Source: Pontibacter deserti
GTDB lineage: Bacteria > Bacteroidota > Bacteroidia > Cytophagales > Hymenobacteraceae
Length of the DNA stretch: 64,000 bases
Reading direction: 5' to 3'
Assembly (NCBI RefSeq): GCF_023630255.1
Contig: NZ_JALPRS010000002.1
Location: 248,001 to 312,000 of the forward strand
A program made the translations under genes and the position numbers. Each line of letters opens with the position of its first letter. Positions within the stretch are counted from its first letter, which is position 1. This document shows, piece after piece, positions 19,374 to 29,337 of the stretch. The notes below the pieces were generated by a model. That model saw only the letters and a program-made list of their open reading frames with translations, did not search any database and was not told the origin of the DNA.

Positions 19374-19404
19374 AAAAGGCAGGTGTATAACCTGCCTTTT
19401 TTTA
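19374..19404 (+). terminator. Terminator of the secreted repeat-protein gene
   Basis: 11-bp stem AAAAGGCAGGT / ACCTGCCTTTT with loop GTATA, then a T-run. Confidence 0.93.
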
Positions 19405-19636
19405 TGAATGTCATTTCTAGTGTAACGAGAAATCTAATTTAGCTTTTAGTTGAAGTTTATACTTACCTGAACAAAGCTATACTTTCAACTATAGCAATAA
19501 AAGAAGTGTTCCCTTGAGGACTAGTGAGAACGGGAGTTCGAAACTTGCAAGCGAAGCTCATAGGGGTGTTAAAAATCCAACTATAGAACCCAGATTTCTC
19601 CCGCTGGTCGAAATGACAAAATAAGTAGTAGCCGAA

Positions 19637-19664
19637 AAAGCTCCCCTCCTTAGACAAGGAGGGG
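19637..19664 (-). terminator. Hairpin element acting as likely ppx terminator
   Basis: Perfect 9-bp stem CCCCTCCTT (19643-19651) / AAGGAGGGG (19656-19664). Read on the - strand it is followed by GAGCTTTTTC, so it can end the ppx transcript. The right side continues as TTGGGGGTGG, similar to the element at 41013-41040. Confidence 0.6.
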
Positions 19665-19724
19665 TTGGGGGTGGTTGGACCACTATACCCAAAGCTTTAG
19701 CCGTATCTGTCCTTTCAGACCAGT

Positions 19725-19746
19725 TGAGTCCGGAGACTCGCGCTAG
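19725..19746 (-). repeat. REP-like palindromic element
   Basis: On the - strand it reads GCGCGAGTCTCCGGACTCAA, with GAGTC-TCCG-GACTC as hairpin, about 8 nt after the ppx stop. Same GCGCGAG head as the copy after hscA. Confidence 0.5.
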
Positions 19747-19752
19747 CTGAAA

Positions 19753-20694
19753 CTATAAATTGCCTTCCAGCATCTGCTGCAAAACGCCTTCTTTCAAAGC
19801 ATACGACGATACACGAATCTCCTGCAGGTTATACTTCTCCAGTACAAAGTCTACAGCTATACTTGCCAGCACGATCATATCCACACGCATTTCCAGCATG
19901 CCGGGTATGGCTAAACGCTCATCGTGGGTTTTGCGAAGTAGCTCTTCGTGTATAGCATAATAATCTGCAATGCTTATAGTTGATGCCGGCGGTATAGTTT
20001 GCTGGCGTGATGTGTCGCCTTTGCTTAGTGCATCAATATCACAAAGCGTATCGAAAGTGCCGGAAGAGCCTACGAGTATAGTTGGTTTGTACTGAGTTAC
20101 AGCTTCGGTGAGGGGTTGTAGTTTTTCGGCCAGGTAAGTTTTTTCGGCGGCTATACTTTCAGTTGGCATCGGGTCTGCGGTAAAGAACTGGTCCATCAGG
20201 CGCTGGGCTCCGATCTCGAAGCTGCGTTTCCAGAAGATTTCCTGGTTGTTGCAAAGTATAAACTCCACGCTGCCACCGCCAATGTCCATGATTAGGGCTG
20301 TCTGCTCGTCCAGCACACCGGCAAAGCGCACGCCGTAGTAGATGAGTTCGGCTTCGCGGGCTCCGTCTATTACTTCTACCTGTATGTCGGTTTGCTTGTA
20401 AATGTCCTTCACAAAATCGTCGCCGTTGGCTGCGTTGCGCACCATGCTGGTAGCCATGGCCCTAACCGTTTCAGCGCCATGCTCATCAATCACCTTTCGG
20501 AAGTCGCGCAGCGTTTTCAGCGCACGCTCGTAGGCTTCGGGTGCAATGTTGCCGTTGCTGATGCCGCCTTGTCCCAAACGCACCGGTACTTTGGTTTTAT
20601 ACAGGTCGCGCAACTGCCCCTGCTCATTCACTTCCGTTACCAGCAAGTGAAATGTATTCGTACCCATATCTATTAGTGCAAGGCGGTTGGTCAT
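19753..20694 (-). CDS. Ppx/GppA-family exopolyphosphatase / pppGpp phosphatase
   Basis: 313 aa, ASKHA-fold phosphatase that trims polyphosphate or converts pppGpp to ppGpp. Start LALIDMGTNTFHLLVTEV is the phosphate-1 motif; GQGGISNGNIAPEAYERAL, MATSMVRNAANGDDFV, LIMDIGGGSVEFIL (phosphate-2, residues about 130-145) and VGSSGTFDTL follow. It has the short, single-domain form (about 300 aa) found in Bacteroidota rather than the 500-aa E. coli form. Ppx versus GppA cannot be separated by sequence reading. Confidence 0.9.
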   Translation of the reverse strand: MTNRLALIDMGTNTFHLLVTEVNEQGQLRDLYKTKVPVRLGQGGISNGNIAPEAYERALKTLRDFRKVIDEHGAETVRAMATSMVRNAANGDDFVKDIYKQTDIQVEVIDGAREAELIYYGVRFAGVLDEQTALIMDIGGGSVEFILCNNQEIFWKRSFEIGAQRLMDQFFTADPMPTESIAAEKTYLAEKLQPLTEAVTQYKPTILVGSSGTFDTLCDIDALSKGDTSRQQTIPPASTISIADYYAIHEELLRKTHDERLAIPGMLEMRVDMIVLASIAVDFVLEKYNLQEIRVSSYALKEGVLQQMLEGNL

Positions 20695-20844
20695 TGTTTG
20701 GAATATTAATATTAGACAACGAAACTGTTGCTTAAGTGATTATTGAATTGTTATGAAAAAGGAAGCCTCCAAAACTTTTAAAGTAAAAAAACTTATGTAG
20801 TCTTGAAGGCTAAAAAGAAGTTGGAGACTGTTAAGATATCAACT

Positions 20845-21384
20845 TTATCTTGAATTGTAAGTGCGGACTATATCCAATAATTCCGTAGCTACAGTCATTG
20901 CACTGTTTTCTTGGATATATTTTACTAATACGGGGTCATCTTCGAAATATTTAATCATGTCTTCTTTGTATTTAAGAGATCTAAATCTGGTGGCCTTTTC
21001 CTCATTTGCTCTCTTTACATGATATATTACGAGTCCGGCAAGCTGTCCTGTACGTTCAAAAGCATATACATTAACTTTCCCTTTCACCAGTTTTGCCATC
21101 AATAAGCTATAGTTTGTCCCATATGTTTGAATATTGTCTATTTCTATTAATGCTTCACCTTTTTTAACTGTAATGGCACTCACAAGTTCGGTTTTTATCT
21201 TAATTACAGGACCATCAGGTGAAGTACTGTATTCAATTTTCTTACTAGTTGGAGTTGGCATCTCAATATAACCTTGCTTGATTTCTCCATTGAAGAATTC
21301 AAGTGAGGCAGGATATAACTGAGCATTAGCGCTAATAGTAAACAGCAGTAATGCAGCAAAGAGAAAAGAGTAAAATTTAATCAT
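20845..21384 (-). CDS. Secreted protein of unknown function
   Basis: 179 aa. A clear signal peptide (MIKFYSFLFAALLLFTISANAQ, cleavage after Ala-Gln) is followed by a beta-rich region beginning LYPASLEFFNGEIKQGYIEM and a helical end with KYKEDMIKYFEDDPVLVKYI. No catalytic motif is visible. The gene and its flanks (20695-20844 and 21385-21500) are A/T richer than neighbouring genes. Not recognised; probably periplasmic or surface exposed. Confidence 0.75.
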   Translation of the reverse strand: MIKFYSFLFAALLLFTISANAQLYPASLEFFNGEIKQGYIEMPTPTSKKIEYSTSPDGPVIKIKTELVSAITVKKGEALIEIDNIQTYGTNYSLLMAKLVKGKVNVYAFERTGQLAGLVIYHVKRANEEKATRFRSLKYKEDMIKYFEDDPVLVKYIQENSAMTVATELLDIVRTYNSR

Positions 21385-21521
21385 AATTGTGAATTAAGTT
21401 AGTTTTCTATTATTCAAAACAGCTTTTGAGAAAGAAGTATAATTAAATTTTCCAAAATTTCATATATAGAAAAATATAAATATACCAAAGATGTGGAGTT
21501 TTACTTTAAAAAGAAGTTATT

Positions 21522-22415
21522 CTACCTCCCCACCGAAGTAAACCTGAAGAAAGTACCCAACGGCAGTTTTCTGTCACCACCATCCAGCAAGTATAGTTCG
21601 CCGAGCTCTTCGTTCTTCACCATGTCACCAAACGTGCCGCGCATCAGGTTGTCGAGTACCATCGCCGAGAAGCCCATCGAGTACAGGTTTATCAGCAGGA
21701 AATAATCGGTGCCGTCCAGCATTTCGCGGCAAAGCTTTATCATTTCGTTCAGCTCGTCTTCCAGTTGCCATTTTTCGCCGTTCGGGCCGCGGCCGTAGCT
21801 TGGTGGGTCCAGGATGATGCCATTATACTTGTTGCCACGTTTTACTTCTCGGCGGGCGTACTTCATGGCGTCTTCCACGATCCAGCGCACGTTGTCCAGG
21901 TTGCTGGCTTCCATGTTGTCGCGGGCCCAGAAGTTAACCTGCTTTATCGAGTCGAGGTGGGTTACGTCGGCGCCGGCAGCTTTGGCGGCCAATGTGGCAG
22001 CACCAGTGTAGGCAAACATGTTCAGTACTTTTGGCTGTGGCGTTTTAAGTTTGCGGGTAGTATCGTAAATAAACTTCCAGTTAGCGTCCTGCTCCGGAAA
22101 CAAGCCCACGTGCTTAAACGATGATAACCCCAACCGGAAACGCAGCTTCAGGTCGTTATACTTATAGTTGATGAACCACTGCTCCGGCATTCCTTTCTTC
22201 AGTTTCCACTGGCCTTTTTCCTGGCTGCCTTTGTCGCGGGTAAACACGGCATTGGCCATACGCTGCCATTCCTGCTCGGGCAGGTGCTTGTCCCAGATGG
22301 CCTGAGGCTCAGGTCGGGCTACATAATACTGGCCAAAACGCTCCAGCTTCTCAAAATTGCCACTATCCACTAATTCGTAATCGGCCCAGTTTTCTGTTGT
22401 AAGAAAGGAATACAT
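21522..22415 (-). CDS. Class I SAM-dependent methyltransferase (RlmI/RlmK-like)
   Basis: 297 aa. Motif I is [20 protein letters not shown] with the acidic end VTHLD; the catalytic-type motif [17 protein letters not shown] lies near residue 205. These are features of the PF10672-type methyltransferases that include the 23S rRNA m5C/m7G enzymes RlmI and RlmK/L, but no PUA domain is present. An N-terminal beta domain precedes the Rossmann fold. Likely RNA methyltransferase; substrate unknown. Divergent from dapF. Confidence 0.85.
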   Translation of the reverse strand: MYSFLTTENWADYELVDSGNFEKLERFGQYYVARPEPQAIWDKHLPEQEWQRMANAVFTRDKGSQEKGQWKLKKGMPEQWFINYKYNDLKLRFRLGLSSFKHVGLFPEQDANWKFIYDTTRKLKTPQPKVLNMFAYTGAATLAAKAAGADVTHLDSIKQVNFWARDNMEASNLDNVRWIVEDAMKYARREVKRGNKYNGIILDPPSYGRGPNGEKWQLEDELNEMIKLCREMLDGTDYFLLINLYSMGFSAMVLDNLMRGTFGDMVKNEELGELYLLDGGDRKLPLGTFFRFTSVGR

Positions 22416-22523
22416 ATCTTTGTCGTTTATTTCAGGCGCAGTGCCTATAAGGGAGTAAAATTACGCATTATATGCCACACCTTAAAAAGTGCACGAACCT
22501 GCTGTTTTAATTGTTTCAGAAAC

Positions 22524-23300
22524 ATGGCAATCAGTTTTTATAAATACCAGGGCACCGGCAACGATTTCGTAATGATCGATAACCGGAAGCTGACGTTCCC
22601 TGCCGAGAATGAAGCGTTGGTAAAACACCTTTGCGACCGCCGCGTGGGTATTGGCGCCGACGGGCTTATACTTCTGCAGGATCACCCGGACTACGATTTT
22701 GAGATGGTATATTTTAATGCCGACGGCCGCTTAGGCTCTATGTGCGGAAACGGCGGGCGCTGCACGGTGCGTTTTGCCAAACAATTGGGCGTGATAGAAG
22801 ACGTAGCCTGCTTTCTTGCAGCTGACGGCGAGCACCAGGCAAGTATAGAACGCGACCTGATACAGCTGAAAATGAACGACGTGCAGGGTGTAGAAAAAAT
22901 CGGCGATGATTACTACCTTAATACCGGCTCCCCGCATTATATCCGTTTTGTAGATGACGTGCAACGTATAGATGTTTATAAAGAGGGCCGCGCAATCCGT
23001 TACAACGAGCGTTTTGCAGCAGTAGGTACCAACGTAAACTTTGTGCAAAAGATAGGCGAGAACGAAATTTTTGTACGCACCTACGAGCGCGGCGTGGAAG
23101 ACGAAACCCTTTCGTGCGGAACAGGTGTAACGGCTGCGGCGCTGGTAGCAGGTATGGAAGGCATGCAAAGTCCAGTAAAAGTAAAAGTGTTAGGTGGTAA
23201 CTTAGAAGTTGCCTTCCAGCGCTCCGGCGAAGATACCTTTAAGTATATTTACCTTAACGGTCCGGCAAAGCAGGTATTTACAGGTGCAGTAACAGTATAA
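22524..23300 (+). CDS. dapF: Diaminopimelate epimerase
   Basis: 258 aa, converts LL- to meso-diaminopimelate for lysine and peptidoglycan synthesis. The two catalytic cysteines are Cys74 (MCGNGGRC) and Cys198 ([14 protein letters not shown]); [17 protein letters not shown] and [10 protein letters not shown] at the start are typical. The two-fold symmetric epimerase fold is complete. Followed by its own terminator. Confidence 0.97.
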   Translation: MAISFYKYQGTGNDFVMIDNRKLTFPAENEALVKHLCDRRVGIGADGLILLQDHPDYDFEMVYFNADGRLGSMCGNGGRCTVRFAKQLGVIEDVACFLAADGEHQASIERDLIQLKMNDVQGVEKIGDDYYLNTGSPHYIRFVDDVQRIDVYKEGRAIRYNERFAAVGTNVNFVQKIGENEIFVRTYERGVEDETLSCGTGVTAAALVAGMEGMQSPVKVKVLGGNLEVAFQRSGEDTFKYIYLNGPAKQVFTGAVTV

Positions 23301-23322
23301 AAAACATAACGCAACTATAGAA

Positions 23323-23368
23323 CAAGACTCTCAGCAAGTATAAAATGTTGGGAGTCTTTTCTTTTTTA
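23323..23368 (+). terminator. Terminator after dapF
   Basis: AAGACTC (23324-23330) pairs with GAGTCTT (23351-23357), extended inward by CAGCA/TGTTG pairs, followed by TTCTTTTTT. Confidence 0.85.
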
Positions 23369-23401
23369 TGTAGCTTGTACTATATAACAACCTATAAACC
23401 T

Positions 23402-23926
23402 GTGTTCCTGAAAACAGATCAAACCTACCTGCGCGCCCTAGAGCCTGCTGACTTAGATTTCCTTTATTCATTGGAAAATGATACATCAGTATGGCATGTG
23501 GGGAACACGCTTACGCCGTACTCTAAATTTGTGCTGGAACAGTACCTGGAGAACGCCGCACTCGATATTTATACTGTAAAGCAACTGCGCCTTATTATCT
23601 GCAACAGCAAAAGTCAGCCGATCGGCGCCATCGACCTTTATGATTTTGACCCCTTGCACCGCCGGGCAGGTATAGGCATCGTTATTACAGCCGATCACCG
23701 TGGAAATGGCCACGCCTCTGATGCGCTGGAATTACTGCTGAACTACTGCCAGAATACGCTGAAACTGCACCAGGTTTATTGTTCTGTTACCGCTACCAAT
23801 CTGCCAAGTATACATCTGTTCATAAAGGCTGGCTTTACACAAGTAGGAGTGCGCAAAGAATGGTTTTTAACTTCGGATGGCTGGGAAGATGTGGTTGAAA
23901 TGCAGCAGCTATTAAACAATAAATAG
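23402..23926 (+). CDS. GNAT-family N-acetyltransferase (RimJ/RimL-like)
   Basis: 174 aa from GTG 23402, giving the family-like start VFLKTDQTYLRALEPADLDFL. Acetyl-CoA binding loop RRAGIGIVITADHRGNGHAS near residues 95-115 and the C-terminal NLPSIHLFIKAGFTQVG motif of GNAT domains are visible. Transfers acetyl to an amine, possibly a protein N-terminus or spermidine (SpeG-like); substrate unknown. A longer frame starting at 23345 begins inside the dapF terminator and is unlikely. Eleven nt before a second GNAT gene. Confidence 0.85.
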   Translation: MFLKTDQTYLRALEPADLDFLYSLENDTSVWHVGNTLTPYSKFVLEQYLENAALDIYTVKQLRLIICNSKSQPIGAIDLYDFDPLHRRAGIGIVITADHRGNGHASDALELLLNYCQNTLKLHQVYCSVTATNLPSIHLFIKAGFTQVGVRKEWFLTSDGWEDVVEMQQLLNNK

Positions 23927-23936
23927 AAAATATAAC

Positions 23937-24401
23937 ATGGTATTTCGTCAGGCAAGTATAGCCGATATTGCTGGCATGTCGCGGGTGCGGATGGCTGTAA
24001 AAGAAAATGTATTGTCTAATCCTGACCGGGTTACCCTTGAAGATTACCGTGAAATGCTGGAAGAAAATGGGGCTGGCTGGGTTTGCGAACTAGACGGGAT
24101 TATAGTTGGTTTTGCTATAGTTGATCTTACAGATGCCAATATCTGGGCGCTGTTTGTAGATCCTGATCATGACAAAAAAGGCATAGGCAGAAAACTGCAC
24201 GACCTGATGCTGAACTGGAGCTTTGATCAGAACATTGACAAACTATGGCTATCAACAGAAGCCGGAACCAGAGCAGAAACATTTTATCGCAAAGCAGGCT
24301 GGCAGCAAACAGGTATAACACAGAGTGGTGAGGTCCGATTTGAAATGGAACGCAGAAAGTATAGAACCAAAACTTCAGTATCACAACAATCATCAATTTA
24401 A
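23937..24401 (+). CDS. GNAT-family N-acetyltransferase
   Basis: 154 aa. VFRQASIADIAGMSRVRMAV at the start, the core strand GAGWVCELDGIIVGFAIVDL, and the acetyl-CoA loop FVDPDHDKKGIGRKLHDLML (about residues 77-96) define a GNAT fold; LSTEAGTRAETFYRKAGWQ is the typical end. Unrelated in sequence to the preceding GNAT gene. Both may share a transcript. Substrate unknown. Confidence 0.87.
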   Translation: MVFRQASIADIAGMSRVRMAVKENVLSNPDRVTLEDYREMLEENGAGWVCELDGIIVGFAIVDLTDANIWALFVDPDHDKKGIGRKLHDLMLNWSFDQNIDKLWLSTEAGTRAETFYRKAGWQQTGITQSGEVRFEMERRKYRTKTSVSQQSSI

Positions 24402-24565
24402 CAATCCAACAAACAAAACTTACCTGTTCTGTCAGAGATATTTAGCCTTTTTAACTATAAATAGAGAAACCGCTATACTTTATCGGTAAATATGGCAGAT
24501 AACCTATGTGGCAATTAAAATGGTATTGTTTTAGTACAGAACATTAGAAATATCGGAAAAACCCC

Positions 24566-24573
24566 TATTTTTG
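24566..24573 (+). promoter_or_regulatory. TAnnTTTG -7 element upstream of secA
   Basis: TATTTTTG fits the consensus exactly, 45 nt before the secA ATG. No TTG box at the ideal distance is visible. It lies in a 217-nt gene-free gap (24402-24618) that otherwise shows only AASTATA words. Confidence 0.4.
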
Positions 24574-24618
24574 ACGATATTGCAAACAGAAGATTTCATT
24601 TTAGCATAACAGACACAG

Positions 24619-27600
24619 ATGTTTGATTTTTTCGGTAAAACCGTTGCGAAATTATTCGGAACCAAGTCCGACAGAGATATAAAAGAGGTACTTCCTTACG
24701 TATCCAAAATAAACGAAGAGTACGCAAAACTTAAAGGCCTTTCAGATGATCAGCTTCGCCAGAAGACTGAAGAGATAAAAGGTGTTATTAATGAGCGCCT
24801 GAAGTCTATTGATGAAAAGATTGCAGCCTTGCACAAGCGTGTGGCCGACGAGCCAGAGCTTAACATTGTGCAGAAAGAAGCCATCTTCTCTGAGATTGAT
24901 GAGTTAGAAAAGCAGCGTAACAAAGACCTGGAAGTAGTGCTGATGGAAGTACTGCCTGTTGGTTTTGCTATAGTTAAAGAAACTGCCCGCCGCTGGAAAG
25001 AGATCGGCCAGTTAGTAGTAACCGCTACCGACATGGACCGCGCCTTAGCTGCACGCAAACCAAACGTACAACTGGATGGCGATAAAGCCATTTGGGCGAA
25101 CAAATGGGAAGCAGCCGGCAACGAAATAACCTGGGAAATGCTGCATTATGATGTGCAGTTGATTGGTGGTATTGTGCTGCACCAAGGGAAAATTGCCGAA
25201 ATGGCCACAGGTGAAGGTAAAACATTGGTAGCAACACTGCCAGCTTACCTGAATGCGCTTTCGGGGCGTGGTGTGCACGTGGTAACCGTTAACGACTACC
25301 TTGCCCGCCGTGACTCTGAGTGGATGGCACCGTTGTTCGAATTCCATGGCATCACAATCGATTGTATCGACAAGCACCAGCCAAACTCTGAATCGCGTCG
25401 CAACGCCTACAAAGCAGACATCACTTACGGTACAAACAACGAATTCGGCTTCGATTACCTGCGCGACAACATGAGCCGCGAGCCACAGGATTTAGTACAG
25501 CGCAAGCACCACTATGCGATGGTGGATGAGGTTGACTCCGTATTGATCGATGATGCCCGTACACCACTTATCATATCTGGTCCGGTACCGCGCGGCGATG
25601 AGCACGAATTCCATATCCTGAAGCCGCGTATCTCGATGCTGGTAGATGCTCAGCGTAAAGTGGTTTCTAACTTCCTCACAGAAGCAAAACGCCTCATTAA
25701 AGAAGGAAACGAGAAAGAAGGTGGTTTAGCCTTGTTCCGTGCTTACCGTGGTCTGCCTAAGAGCAAGCCCCTGATCAAGTTCCTGAGTGAGACGGGTAAT
25801 CGTGCCATCATGCAGAAAGTAGAGAATTTCTACCTGCAGGATAACTCACGCCAGATGCCGGAAGCTGATGCTCCGCTATACTTTACCATTGATGAAAAGC
25901 ACAACCAGATTGAGCTGACCGAACAAGGTATTGACCTGATAACAGGCCAGGGCGAAGATCCAAACTTCTTCATCATGCCGGATATCGGTACTGAGATCGC
26001 TAACCTGGAAAACGATAAATCCCTTTCTCACGAAGACCTGCTGCATGCCAAAGAGCGCCTGATCGCAGACTTCCAGGAGAAATCAAAGCGTATCCATACT
26101 ATAAACCAGTTACTGAAGGCTTATACTTTGTTCGAGAAGGATACAGAGTATATCGTTACCCCAGATAACAAGGTGAAGATTGTAGATGAGCAGACAGGCC
26201 GTGTAATGGAAGGTCGTCGTTACTCTGACGGTTTGCACCAGGCCATTGAAGCGAAAGAGAACGTGAAGGTAGAAGATGCCACACAAACTTACGCTACAGT
26301 TACGCTACAGAACTACTTCCGTATGTACCACAAACTGTCTGGTATGACGGGTACTGCCGAAACAGAAGCAGGCGAGTTCTGGGACATCTACAAACTGGAT
26401 GTGGTAGTTATACCTACCAACCGCCCGATATCAAGAAAAGACGAGCACGACAAAGTATACAAAACCGTTCGTGAGAAGTATAATGCCGTTGCCGACGAGA
26501 TTGTAGCCTTAACAGAAGCTGGTCGTCCGGTACTAGTTGGTACAACTTCAGTAGAGATATCGGAGTTGCTGAGCCGTATGCTGACGCTGCGCAAGATAAA
26601 GCACCAGGTACTGAATGCGAAACTACACCAGAAAGAAGCTGAAATTGTAGCGGAAGCTGGTAAGCCAGGTACGGTAACTATAGCTACCAACATGGCTGGC
26701 CGTGGTACCGACATTAAGCTTACACCAGAAGCGAAGGCTGCCGGTGGTCTGGCCATTATCGGTACAGAGCGCCACGAGTCTCGCCGCGTAGACCGCCAGT
26801 TGCGTGGCCGTTCAGGTCGTCAGGGTGACCCGGGTTCTTCTCAGTTCTTCGTGTCTCTTGAAGATAACCTGATGCGATTATTCGGCTCTGACAGAATTGC
26901 CCGCCTGATGGACCGTATGGGTCTGGAAGAAGGCGAAGTAATTCAGCACTCGATGATCACAAGCTCTATTGAGCGTGCGCAGAAGAAAGTTGAAGAGAAC
27001 AACTTCGGTCAGCGTAAGCGTTTGCTGGAGTATGATGACGTGATGAACGCACAGCGTGAAGTGGTGTACAAGCGCCGCAGAAACGCACTATATGGTGAGC
27101 GACTAGAGCTGGATATCTGGAATATGATCTATGATATCAGCGAAGATGTAATCGTGAGCTACAAAAACATCAGCGATTACGAAAACTTCCAGCTGCACGT
27201 GCTGCGTGTGTTTGGTATCGAGGCTTCTATCACAGCTGATGAGTTTAAAACTGCTCCGGCTAACCAACTGGTAGAGCGTTTATATAACGAAGCACTGAAC
27301 CATTACCTGACCCGTAACAAACAGATTGCAGATCATGCCTACCCGATCATTGCTGACATCCATGCTAACCGTGGACCGATGATTGAGAATGTGGCTGTAC
27401 CATTTACAGATGGCAAACGCCAGCTGGCTGCTGTAGCAAACCTGACCAAAACGTATGAAACGCATGGTATGGAATTGCTTCGTGCCATGGAGAAGATCAT
27501 TACGCTGGGAACTATAGACCAGGCCTGGACAGACCACCTGCGCCAGATGGACGACCTGAAGCAAAGTGTGCAGAACGCAGTGTACGAACAGAAAGACCCA

Positions 27601-27990
27601 TTATTGATCTACAAGTTTGAGTCGTTTGAGTTGTTTAAGCGCATGATCGGTAAGGTAAACGAAGAAACTATCGCTTTTCTTTTCCACGCGTTTATACCGG
27701 TTCAGGCGCCAGAGCAGGTGCGCGAGCCACGTCCACAGCAGGCACCAAAAGCGCCTGTACTTAAAGAGCAGAAGCAGGAAGTACACTCTTCTCTGGAAAA
27801 CCAGTCAGGACATACTTCGACGCCGGCTCCAGAACCGGAAAAACTGATGCCGGTACACTCCCAAAAAGTAGCTGGCCGTAACGACCGTGTTAGTGTACAA
27901 TATATGGATGGCCGTGTAGTGAAGGACGTTAAGTATAAAACTGTAGAAGACGACCTGCTGCACAACCGCTGTGTACTGATTGAAGAATAA
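24619..27990 (+). CDS. secA: Preprotein translocase ATPase SecA
   Basis: 1123 aa, longer than the roughly 900 aa of E. coli SecA. Walker [18 protein letters not shown] (residues about 195-211) and the DEAD-like [17 protein letters not shown] are intact; [11 protein letters not shown] and [20 protein letters not shown] mark the second motor domain. Extra sequence sits before Walker A (about residues 50-110, coiled-coil-like), a usual Bacteroidota insertion, and around residues 335-400. The C-terminus keeps a KVAGRNDRV stretch but has no Cys cluster, so the SEC-C zinc motif is absent. Drives protein export through SecY. Confidence 0.98.
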   Translation: MFDFFGKTVAKLFGTKSDRDIKEVLPYVSKINEEYAKLKGLSDDQLRQKTEEIKGVINERLKSIDEKIAALHKRVADEPELNIVQKEAIFSEIDELEKQRNKDLEVVLMEVLPVGFAIVKETARRWKEIGQLVVTATDMDRALAARKPNVQLDGDKAIWANKWEAAGNEITWEMLHYDVQLIGGIVLHQGKIAEMATGEGKTLVATLPAYLNALSGRGVHVVTVNDYLARRDSEWMAPLFEFHGITIDCIDKHQPNSESRRNAYKADITYGTNNEFGFDYLRDNMSREPQDLVQRKHHYAMVDEVDSVLIDDARTPLIISGPVPRGDEHEFHILKPRISMLVDAQRKVVSNFLTEAKRLIKEGNEKEGGLALFRAYRGLPKSKPLIKFLSETGNRAIMQKVENFYLQDNSRQMPEADAPLYFTIDEKHNQIELTEQGIDLITGQGEDPNFFIMPDIGTEIANLENDKSLSHEDLLHAKERLIADFQEKSKRIHTINQLLKAYTLFEKDTEYIVTPDNKVKIVDEQTGRVMEGRRYSDGLHQAIEAKENVKVEDATQTYATVTLQNYFRMYHKLSGMTGTAETEAGEFWDIYKLDVVVIPTNRPISRKDEHDKVYKTVREKYNAVADEIVALTEAGRPVLVGTTSVEISELLSRMLTLRKIKHQVLNAKLHQKEAEIVAEAGKPGTVTIATNMAGRGTDIKLTPEAKAAGGLAIIGTERHESRRVDRQLRGRSGRQGDPGSSQFFVSLEDNLMRLFGSDRIARLMDRMGLEEGEVIQHSMITSSIERAQKKVEENNFGQRKRLLEYDDVMNAQREVVYKRRRNALYGERLELDIWNMIYDISEDVIVSYKNISDYENFQLHVLRVFGIEASITADEFKTAPANQLVERLYNEALNHYLTRNKQIADHAYPIIADIHANRGPMIENVAVPFTDGKRQLAAVANLTKTYETHGMELLRAMEKIITLGTIDQAWTDHLRQMDDLKQSVQNAVYEQKDPLLIYKFESFELFKRMIGKVNEETIAFLFHAFIPVQAPEQVREPRPQQAPKAPVLKEQKQEVHSSLENQSGHTSTPAPEPEKLMPVHSQKVAGRNDRVSVQYMDGRVVKDVKYKTVEDDLLHNRCVLIEE

Positions 27991-27993
27991 AAC

Positions 27994-28032
27994 AAAGCAG
28001 CCACTAACTAAACTTAGTGGCTGCTTTATGTT
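27994..28032 (+). terminator. Terminator after secA
   Basis: 14-bp perfect stem AAAGCAGCCACTAA / TTAGTGGCTGCTTT with a CTAAAC-type loop. The T-run is short (TTTATGTTT). Confidence 0.85.
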
Positions 28033-28101
28033 TAAATATATTGTGATGGGCGTAAATGAAGTCTTTGATCTTATGTCCTTCATCTTTTGTTTTAAATAAC
28101 T

Positions 28102-28767
28102 ATGGCAGGCAACCTTGCTTCTTACATAGACCACACTATATTAAAGCCTGACGTCACTGAAACGCAGGTATTGCAACTGTGCGATGAAGCCCGTGAGTAT
28201 AACTTTGCAGCCGTTTGTATACCCCCCTGCTATGTGCAGCTTTCAAAAGAGCGCTTAGCAGATACTGGCGTAAAAGTGGCTACCGTAGTTGGTTTTCCGT
28301 TGGGTTACCAGCACCACAAAGTTAAGTTCCTGGAAACGCACCAGGCCATTGCCGATGGCGCAACAGAGATAGATGTTGTTATTAATATCTCCGCTTTTAA
28401 ATCCGGGAAGTATAGCGACGTAGAAAACGAGCTGAGTGATCTGGCTAAGTTTTGCCATTTAAAAGAGGCCGAGCTTAAGGTGATCATCGAGACAGCCCGG
28501 CTTACTGAAGAAGAAATTGTAAAAGCCTGCGAACTGTGTGCAAATGCCGGTGTGGATTACGTTAAAACCTCAACAGGATTTGCGGCTAAAGGTGCTACCG
28601 TGGAGCATGTGGAACTGATGCGCCGCGTATTGCCATCCCATATCAAAATTAAAGCTGCCGGCGGCATCCGAACATTCGAAGATGCGCAGGCGTTAATCAA
28701 GGCGGGCGCCGACAGGTTAGGTTGCTCAGCTAGTATTCAAATTGTTACCCATGAACAGAATCATTAA
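28102..28767 (+). CDS. deoC: Deoxyribose-phosphate aldolase
   Basis: 221 aa, cleaves 2-deoxyribose-5-phosphate to glyceraldehyde-3-phosphate and acetaldehyde in nucleoside catabolism. The Schiff-base Lys155 lies in DYVKTSTGF; Asp91 (EIDVVINISAFKSG) and the second active-site Lys (HIKIKAAGGIRTFEDA) are present. Its last 17 bases overlap the start of the downstream SPOR lipoprotein gene, so the two are translated from one message. Confidence 0.97.
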   Translation: MAGNLASYIDHTILKPDVTETQVLQLCDEAREYNFAAVCIPPCYVQLSKERLADTGVKVATVVGFPLGYQHHKVKFLETHQAIADGATEIDVVINISAFKSGKYSDVENELSDLAKFCHLKEAELKVIIETARLTEEEIVKACELCANAGVDYVKTSTGFAAKGATVEHVELMRRVLPSHIKIKAAGGIRTFEDAQALIKAGADRLGCSASIQIVTHEQNH

Positions 28768-29254
28768 TCTTATACTTTCGCTGGTTATACTTTTGTCTTC
28801 GGCGTGTGCTTCGTCAACGGCTAGTACTACAGATAAAACTGTTAAGTCAGGTGGTAAAGATAAAGTGGTGGAGGACCTGAGCGTTTATCGCCCGAAGTAT
28901 AACACTACAGAAGAAGCTGCCGCTGCTGCCCGTATAGAGCCCACAAACCATGTAAACCGAAAAGTAGCGGTGCTAATGGATACGGTTGCCAGCGTAAACA
29001 AGAACATCAAGTATGCGCAGGGCTACCGTATTTTAGCATATAATGGCTCCGAGAGGCAGACCGTTATGAACCTACGCAAATCAATAGCGAGACGCGTTCC
29101 TGAAGTAAAAGATTACCTGACATACAATCAGCCAAATTTCAGGTTAAAGGTAGGAGATTTCTTTAACAGGGTAGAAGCACAACAGGTACTAAACCAGATC
29201 TCTGACCTGATCCCCAATGCCCAGATCGTGCAGGACCAGATCAACATTAAGTAA
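28751..29254 (+). CDS. SPOR-domain lipoprotein
   Basis: 167 aa from ATG 28751, inside the end of deoC. Lipoprotein signal peptide MNRIINLILSLVILLSSACA, lipidated Cys at residue 19. After a linker of about 70 residues comes a SPOR-like domain (about residues 85-165): GYRILAYNGSERQTVMNLRK, YLTYNQPNFRLKVGDFFNRV, and AQQVLNQISDLIPNAQIVQD, the fold that binds denuded peptidoglycan glycans. Probably an outer-membrane lipoprotein acting at the wall. The functional link with deoC is not evident. Confidence 0.85.
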   Translation: MNRIINLILSLVILLSSACASSTASTTDKTVKSGGKDKVVEDLSVYRPKYNTTEEAAAAARIEPTNHVNRKVAVLMDTVASVNKNIKYAQGYRILAYNGSERQTVMNLRKSIARRVPEVKDYLTYNQPNFRLKVGDFFNRVEAQQVLNQISDLIPNAQIVQDQINIK

Positions 29255-29280
29255 GAGATTCCATAGCAAAGTATAAATTA

Positions 29281-29320
29281 AACGTTGCAGCCACATTGGT
29301 TCGCAACGTTTTTTATTTTT
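29281..29320 (+). terminator. Terminator after the SPOR lipoprotein gene
   Basis: 8-bp stem AACGTTGC / GCAACGTT with a 14-base loop, then TTTTATTTTT. The T-run with the next G reads TATTTTTG (29314-29321), a -7 match for the next gene. Confidence 0.88.
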
Positions 29321-29337
29321 GCTACCTTTAGTTTCTT

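Larger units (their letters stand above)
19404..19752. repeat. Gene-free stretch made of dispersed-repeat-like pieces
   Basis: No gene is supported here. The stretch carries several AASTATA words (for example around 19457-19495), a segment ATTTCTCCCGCTGGTCGAAA (19594-19613) that resembles intergenic repeats I remember from Bacteroidota genomes, the CCCCTCCTT hairpin element at 19637-19680 and the REP-like palindrome at 19725-19746. It lies between the convergent ends of the repeat-protein and ppx genes. Confidence 0.5.

Noticed and set aside
19404..19752. CRISPR array or tRNA in the repeat-rich gap
   Set aside because: Repeats are not evenly spaced and no cloverleaf or GGTTCGA-type T-arm with matching stems is present.
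21765..22124. Open + strand frame inside the methyltransferase gene
   Set aside because: Antisense to the DPPSY-type methyltransferase core; no support.
23345..23401. Longer N-terminus for the first GNAT protein
   Set aside because: The start would lie in the dapF terminator hairpin and adds residues unlike the family; GTG 23402 gives the typical start.
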